25,735 bases of DNA from positions 1 through 25,735 of the IMG/VR virus record IMGVR_UViG_3300010354_000571; one strand, given 5' to 3'. The DNA comes from a virus. The translations under genes were made by a program, and so were the position numbers. The notes beneath the pieces are model-generated. The model was not told where the DNA came from. It saw nothing but the letters and a program-made list of their open reading frames with translations, and did no database searches. Of this stretch, positions 22,853-25,735 are shown one piece after another (position 1 is the first letter of the stretch; each line of letters begins with the position of its first letter).

Positions 22853-23020
22853 TTAGATTTTTCCAAGCACATAAGAGCGGAGGCGACCATCAGGGCCAAG
22901 GAGTTCATAGTAACCCCAACGATGATTGGTCATCCAACGCACACATTCTTCGTTGGTGCCAGTAAAACGAACCCGCTTGATACCAACATCAATGAACTTC
23001 TTGACAACGACTTGATACAT
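22853..23020 (-). CDS. Small early protein, 55 aa
   Basis: This open frame has not been named before in any family I know. The sequence starts MYQVVVKKFIDVGIKRVR and continues with a Trp-rich middle (VRWMTNHRWGYYELL), a GPDGRLRSY turn and a short end. It reads as one beta-alpha-beta unit and is basic. It lies between P3 and P2 with a leader of about 25 nt from P3 and an AGAGA before the ATG. The stop is 8 nt before the P2 -35. Support is promoter position and gene-like composition. Confidence 0.72.
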   Translation of the reverse strand: MYQVVVKKFIDVGIKRVRFTGTNEECVRWMTNHRWGYYELLGPDGRLRSYVLGKI

Positions 23021-23052
23021 ACGATCTCTGTTATCTAACTGTCTATGAGACT

Positions 23053-23081
23053 ATTATATGCCCAAACCGATTTATTGTCAA
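23053..23081 (-). promoter_or_regulatory. Early promoter P3, TTGACA-17-TATAAT
   Basis: Both hexamers are perfect. The spacer (ATAAATCGG then TTTGGGCA) is nearly the same as in P1, P6 and P7. It lies 3 nt after the TAA of the 57-aa gene and drives the 55-aa gene. Confidence 0.93.
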
Positions 23082-23084
23082 GCC

Positions 23085-23258
23085 TTAGGAATTCACAGTA
23101 TTGAAAGGACTGTAGGAATCATCGTCCTCTTGCATGGTTTTCAAGGTATCATAAACCCAAGAAAGGGGAACACCGAGAATCTTGGCTACAAGAACCGGGT
23201 GCATACCCTCAGCCAAATAATCTTGGATTTCCAAAGAAATTTCACCCATCTTAGACAT
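23085..23258 (-). CDS. Small early protein, 57 aa, possible helix-turn-helix
   Basis: The protein begins MSKMGEISLEIQDYLAEGMH and then has VAKILGVPLSWVYDTLK (24-40), which has the spacing of a helix-turn-helix (hydrophobic-Ala, turn at G-V-P, second helix with a Trp-Val pair). The tail is acidic (MQEDDDSYSPF). It could be a small DNA-binding regulator, unproven. It has no promoter of its own with a -10 element; it is read from P5 together with the 70-aa gene. Its ATG is the ATG of a TTGACAATAAATG element, with AAAGG 10 nt upstream as a ribosome site. Confidence 0.72.
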   Translation of the reverse strand: MSKMGEISLEIQDYLAEGMHPVLVAKILGVPLSWVYDTLKTMQEDDDSYSPFNTVNS

Positions 23259-23268
23259 TTATTGTCAA
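23256..23268 (-). promoter_or_regulatory. Degenerate promoter element fused to a start codon
   Basis: The minus strand reads TTGACAATAAATG between the stop of the 70-aa gene and the 57-aa gene; its ATG is the start codon. The 13 bases match the -35 region and first spacer bases of P1, P6 and P7, but no -10 hexamer follows at 17 nt. It is probably a remnant of a promoter cassette. Confidence 0.7.
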
Positions 23269-23271
23269 CCT

Positions 23272-23484
23272 TTATTTTGAGAGAAAACGTGCCAGGTCGT
23301 CGTGCAGGAGATTCATTTCTTCCTGCTCAACATAGAAGTCAGTACGGGGGTCCCAGTACTGACCAGCCTTGGGATCGTAATACAGAATCCTGCCGTTGCT
23401 ATAAACGAACGGACCCTCGAGGCCCTTACGTGGACCATAGCCCTTCAGAACATCCTCAGTACGACCCAAAACTCGAAAGCCCAT
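23272..23484 (-). CDS. Small early protein, 70 aa
   Basis: The start at 23484 has AAGGAG in the right place. An in-frame extension to 23610 would cover P5 and the end of the previous gene, so it was rejected. The protein is charged and aromatic (GFRVLGRTEDVLKGYG, FVYSNGRILYYDPKAG, WDPRTDFYVEQEEMNLL). A short beta-hairpin is likely at the centre and a helix at the end. No function is recognised. It is read from P5 and is followed by the 57-aa gene 13 nt away. Confidence 0.75.
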   Translation of the reverse strand: MGFRVLGRTEDVLKGYGPRKGLEGPFVYSNGRILYYDPKAGQYWDPRTDFYVEQEEMNLLHDDLARFLSK

Positions 23485-23514
23485 AAAGAACTCCTTCTGA
23501 CTGAATAAGACTCT

Positions 23515-23543
23515 ATTATAGAGCCTTATGGATTTATTGTCAA
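23515..23543 (-). promoter_or_regulatory. Early promoter P5, TTGACA-17-TATAAT
   Basis: Perfect hexamers. The -35 overlaps the TGA stop of the 80-aa gene. The -10 is inside a palindrome, CTCTATAATAGAG (5-bp arms, 3-nt centre, 23511-23523), that could bind a repressor. It drives the 70- and 57-aa genes. Confidence 0.93.
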
Positions 23544-23782
23544 GCCAGATCCAACTGGACTTGCAGACCTTCCCAAGTACCAGCAAGACCCACGGCGCAC
23601 TGGTCAGCAAGACCCTTACCCGAGCGAGTGAATTCTAGGGCGTCAAGAGCCTTTTGGGTTGCAGCATTGCACTTGGTGAAATCACCGATACCGTTGCGAA
23701 TCTGTTTGGCAGTAGCATAAAAGCATGCCGATTCAACGATAACACGAAAACGTTGGGATTGCTTGAAACGTTTGATAGTCAT
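23540..23782 (-). CDS. Small early protein, 80 aa, basic
   Basis: The start at 23782 is preceded by AAGGAG; the upstream ATG at 23800 is not. The N-terminus is basic (MTIKRFKQSQRFRVIVES). The middle is Ala-rich and helical with three Cys. No function is recognised. The TGA stop is inside the P5 TTGACA. Confidence 0.75.
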   Translation of the reverse strand: MTIKRFKQSQRFRVIVESACFYATAKQIRNGIGDFTKCNAATQKALDALEFTRSGKGLADQCAVGLAGTWEGLQVQLDLA

Positions 23783-23811
23783 GTCAGACTCCTTAATCAA
23801 TCAATACACGT

Positions 23812-23840
23812 ATTGTATAGCCAAACCCATTTATTGTCAA
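23812..23840 (-). promoter_or_regulatory. Early promoter P6, TTGACA-17-TACAAT
   Basis: Perfect -35 and a -10 with one change. The spacer (ATAAATGGG, then TTTGGCTA) belongs to the P1/P3/P7 type. The -35 overlaps the TGA of the 63-aa gene. The -10 region carries CAATAC-AC-GTATTG on the plus strand (6-bp arms, 23802-23815), a possible operator. It drives the 80-aa gene. Confidence 0.9.
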
Positions 23841-24028
23841 ATTTTGGCAATTCGCCGAAACTTCAGACGCCAAAACATCTGCCACATTCGGCTTTGTTTG
23901 GTCCAATGCAGGCTCTTAGTACCCCTAAGAAACTTGCCGTCAACAAGCTTACCGAAGGGCTTGGGCTTGGGCTGCCCACGCAACAGCTTGTAGGAGACTC
24001 TTTCGTATGGCGTCATTTTGATGTTCAT
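23837..24028 (-). CDS. Small early protein, 63 aa, strongly basic
   Basis: The two candidate ATGs are at 24028 (MNIKMTPYERVSYK) and 24016 (MTPYERVSYK). The longer start is taken because P7 ends 6 nt before it, and neither ATG has a ribosome site. The product has many Lys and Arg (KPKPFGKLVDGKFLRGTKS, WRLKFRRIAKI) and three Trp residues, and may bind nucleic acid. The TGA is in the P6 TTGACA. No family is recognised. Confidence 0.7.
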   Translation of the reverse strand: MNIKMTPYERVSYKLLRGQPKPKPFGKLVDGKFLRGTKSLHWTKQSRMWQMFWRLKFRRIAKI

Positions 24029-24034
24029 GTCTGT

Positions 24035-24063
24035 ATGATATACCCAAACCCATTTATTGTCAA
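24035..24063 (-). promoter_or_regulatory. Early promoter P7, TTGACA-17-TATCAT
   Basis: Perfect -35 and a -10 with one change. The spacer is ATAAATGGG then TTTGGGTA. TATCAT, then ACAGAC, then ATG, so the start point falls at the start codon. The -35 overlaps the TGA of the 55-aa gene upstream. Confidence 0.9.
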
Positions 24064-24227
24064 GCCTGAAAATCACGCTCAAGCTTGTCCAAAATACGGG
24101 TGATCCTGCGCTTATGCTGCCGAACAGCGGTCTTGCGGTCCTTAGGAGCCGGGCCGCAGCAAGTGCAAAACCAGCCACCGGGACCCACACGGGCGTGATG
24201 ACGGGCATTGAACAAGTTGGTCTTCAT
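24060..24227 (-). CDS. Small early protein, 55 aa, with CTCC cysteine cluster
   Basis: The start at 24227 has AAGGAG upstream. The protein (MKTNLFNARHHARVGPGG, then WFCTCCGPAPKDRK) has three Cys in a row of four and two His before them, which may bind zinc. The rest is a long basic helix (TAVRQHKRRITRILDKLER). The TGA stop overlaps the P7 -35. No family is recognised. A zinc-binding nucleic-acid protein is one reading. Confidence 0.72.
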   Translation of the reverse strand: MKTNLFNARHHARVGPGGWFCTCCGPAPKDRKTAVRQHKRRITRILDKLERDFQA

Positions 24228-24251
24228 AACTGTGCTCCTTACTGTGTCCGC

Positions 24252-24280
24252 AGTATATAACACAGTGGATTTATTGTCAA
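24252..24280 (-). promoter_or_regulatory. Early promoter P8, TTGACA-17-TATACT
   Basis: Perfect -35, with ATAAATCC after it, and -10 TATACT. The -10 lies inside a 7-bp inverted repeat, ACTGTGT at 24241-24247 and ACACAGT at 24260-24266 on the plus strand, which may be an operator. The -35 overlaps the TGA of the 281-aa gene. Confidence 0.9.
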
Positions 24281-25122
24281 TTTACGGTATAATTAGACAA
24301 TACATAGTAATATAGACCATCACGAATTTTAGGGATCGTTGTAGCATCCATTACAATTGTGTGTTTTTTAAACTCACGTTCCCATAATGACTTTAGGGGA
24401 TTGGTATCGTCTAGTACTAATGCATAAGCAAAATCATTTGATTTTGTTTTTAACCAGTATTCCGTACGCTTCATACTTTTATTTTCTTTTTTGAGTGAAG
24501 CAATGGGCATCAATTCAAAAGTATTCTTAGCTCTGTCAGACCTCAAAAATTTTCTGCTATCATCTTTGATGTCCAATACGAAATTGGATTTAATCTTTTC
24601 AAATTGCAAATCTGTTTCATAGAATTCAGGCAACCTATATACCATAGGTACAAACTTCTCTTTGAACTTCTTACTATCACCATGTAGAAAATCTTTTAGG
24701 TCTTCTCTAAATGCTGTCAATCGAATTTCCATCAAAGTTAGCATCATCAATTTTTTGCTATAGTAATTTCTAATAGAATCTGCTTTGTCTTTGTCCTCTT
24801 GTTGGACTAGATCAAATAATTGACTAGTCAGTAAAGATGAAATTGGAGGATACTTCAATTTTTTTTCTTTATCTTTTTTGATTTCTTGCCGAATTCTATA
24901 CCACGCACAACTTAACACCAACAAATCTTCAGGAATTTCTATGATTTCATATTTCTTGACTCTGTTTGATTCAGTGAATACGTCGGCTCCCTCTAGTAAC
25001 GATTTCACTGCCCATGGAGCCATTGGAGCGATGTTGCCTATAATACCAGAATTCATAGAATTAGTGATAGAATTAGCATTGGTAATATTTACTACCCTCG
25101 GCAAATTAAAAACTTTTGACAT
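24277..25122 (-). CDS. Hypothetical protein, 281 aa
   Basis: No family recognised. It is Lys-rich and mostly helical with a Met/Ser/Asn-rich N-terminus (MSKVFNLPRVVNITNANS). A middle helix-rich part includes IRNYYSKKLMMLTLMEIRL, followed by a beta-like end (DGLYYYVLSNYTVN). It starts 4 nt after UvsY with a GGA ribosome site and its stop is inside P8. Its position behind a recombination mediator makes a recombination or replication role likely. Comparison with T4 gp59 and gp32 gave no convincing match by eye. Confidence 0.7.
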   Translation of the reverse strand: MSKVFNLPRVVNITNANSITNSMNSGIIGNIAPMAPWAVKSLLEGADVFTESNRVKKYEIIEIPEDLLVLSCAWYRIRQEIKKDKEKKLKYPPISSLLTSQLFDLVQQEDKDKADSIRNYYSKKLMMLTLMEIRLTAFREDLKDFLHGDSKKFKEKFVPMVYRLPEFYETDLQFEKIKSNFVLDIKDDSRKFLRSDRAKNTFELMPIASLKKENKSMKRTEYWLKTKSNDFAYALVLDDTNPLKSLWEREFKKHTIVMDATTIPKIRDGLYYYVLSNYTVN

Positions 25123-25125
25123 AAA

Positions 25126-25584
25126 TTATCCTATAGTAATGTCTTCCATACCCGCTGTACGCAGGCGAACAATATGACCCATCTGCCATTGTTTGGCTTC
25201 AAGCCCCTTCATAATACCTAACCAACGATTTCGTAATAATGCAACTTCATTGATAATAGTTTCAAAGTCAATGACTTCATCTTCACCATCAACATACTTT
25301 TCAGCATCACGGCTAGTCAATGCTCTATTATACGCTTCTAAATATTTTTGAAAATGTTTTCGGCGAATTTTCCGTAATTGAATGTTGAGATAGTTTAACA
25401 CTGCCTCAATCTCTTGCAATTGATTAAATCTGTGTTCGGTTACACCAGGTAAATTGGCAATGTTCTTTTCAACATTGCCGTAAATTTTTACCTCGTTTTT
25501 TGCCGACAGCAATTCATTTTCATAATACGTAATAAAATCTGGTATGATCGCAAGGTTTTGCGTTATTCTGCTATACCAATTCAT
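25126..25584 (-). CDS. uvsY: Recombination mediator, T4 UvsY-like
   Basis: T4 UvsY (137 aa) loads the UvsX recombinase onto gp32-coated ssDNA as a hexamer. This 152-aa protein is helical and charged and carries EAYNRALTSRDAEKYVDGED, then VIDFETIINEVALLRNRWLG, the counterpart of the T4 segments containing 'SGRGDGDEFSMDRYEKSEMK' and a Trp-containing helix. The C-terminal QMGHIVRLRTAGMED resembles the C-terminal oligomerisation helix 'RGFAIKHIQDMRAFE'. It abuts the preceding gene (TGATAAATG) and precedes the 281-aa gene by 4 nt. The match is by pattern and the call is moderately strong. Confidence 0.72.
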   Translation of the reverse strand: MNWYSRITQNLAIIPDFITYYENELLSAKNEVKIYGNVEKNIANLPGVTEHRFNQLQEIEAVLNYLNIQLRKIRRKHFQKYLEAYNRALTSRDAEKYVDGEDEVIDFETIINEVALLRNRWLGIMKGLEAKQWQMGHIVRLRTAGMEDITIG

Positions 25585-25587
25585 TTA

Positions 25588-25735
25588 TCACCATTCATCT
25601 TCATCCGATTCTTCTTCGTAATCTTCGTATTCTTCTACTACTTCATGCTCATTAATATAATCTTTTAACGCAGTGAGAATTTCTTTTTCACCACGAAAGG
25701 CTTCTTTGATATCATCCGTTTCGTAATTATTTTCA
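25588..25735 (-). CDS. Acidic protein, C-terminal 48 residues only
   Basis: The gene continues beyond the right edge. The visible end has a short helix (DIKEAFRGEKEILTALKDYI) and a very acidic tail (EVVEEYEDYEEESDEDEW). Acidic tails on phage recombination and ssDNA-binding proteins attract partner proteins; the family cannot be told from this piece. Its TGA is followed by TAA and the uvsY ATG. Confidence 0.8.
   Translation of the reverse strand, partial: ENNYETDDIKEAFRGEKEILTALKDYINEHEVVEEYEDYEEESDEDEW

Noticed and set aside
22220-23038. A plus-strand open frame (272 codons) over several small genes
   Set aside because: It runs across two promoters and the starts of three minus-strand genes and has no ribosome site; composition is that of an antisense shadow.
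24277-25122. The 281-aa protein as helicase loader gp59 or ssDNA-binding gp32
   Set aside because: No zinc-binding or acidic C-terminal features of gp32 and no convincing similarity to gp59 were seen.
1-25735. tRNA genes, CRISPR arrays, insertion sequences, integrase or attachment sites
   Set aside because: No cloverleaf, spaced repeat array, transposase or recombinase was seen. The only array-like repeats are the 21-bp coding repeat and the promoter cassettes, and neither has CRISPR-type spacing.

Overview
The window looks like part of the genome of a T4-like contractile-tailed phage (myovirus), most similar in style to T4-like phages of marine and freshwater bacteria. The evidence is a set of T4-type replication and recombination genes: a gp41-type helicase, a gp61-type primase, a UvsW helicase, a UvsY-like mediator, a gp62-like clamp-loader subunit, a DexA-type exonuclease and an endonuclease VII-like protein. 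Genes are packed on one strand with ATGA-type overlaps, and some promoters resemble the T4 late promoter. The host cannot be read directly. A Gram-negative host is suggested by a secreted protease that ends like an outer-membrane barrel and by a type IV prepilin-like protein. All genes but one are on the minus strand, so the layout below runs right to left.

(1) 25735-24277: end of an acidic protein, UvsY-like mediator, unknown 281-aa protein. (2) 24280-20963: a visibly GC-richer block of small genes. Seven near-consensus sigma70 promoters (TTGACA, 17 nt, TATAAT-like) sit in its gaps, and four of them overlap the TGA stop of the gene upstream. The block ends with a 162-aa protein, an AAA+ ATPase, a tiny prepilin-like protein and a strong UUCG-loop terminator. 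It looks like a phage early region built from repeated cassettes. (3) 20904-9374: a long, tightly overlapping operon with its own promoter: unknown UvsW partner, UvsW, unknown protein, gp62-like subunit, C2H2 zinc-finger protein, secreted subtilase with a barrel-like C-terminus, three small unknown proteins, a PhyH-type 2-oxoglutarate oxygenase, an endonuclease VII-like protein, DexA-like exonuclease, RmlB-like dehydratase, cytidylyltransferase, RmlD-like reductase and a 193-aa miniature relative of the bacterial DNA polymerase III alpha palm. (4) 9010-9390: the only plus-strand gene. (5) 8834-5702: a probable virion protein, then primase and helicase. (6) 5687-1: a probable late/virion block with late-type promoters, a nucleotidyltransferase-like protein, a repeat-containing Gly/Ala-rich protein, a gene with its own promoter and terminator, and the start of an A-type iron-sulfur carrier.

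The helicase, primase, UvsW, UvsY and gp62-like proteins would serve phage DNA replication and recombination-dependent replication. The exonuclease and endonuclease VII would process DNA. RmlB, the cytidylyltransferase and the RmlD-like enzyme would make an activated sugar or polyol. The subtilase, prepilin, oxygenase and iron-sulfur carrier are accessory genes that probably act on the host cell. The most unusual items are the autotransporter-like protease, the prepilin, the miniature PolIII-alpha-like protein and the promoter-cassette array. No tRNA, CRISPR array, insertion sequence or integrase was seen, and no stretch longer than about 175 bases lacks a gene.
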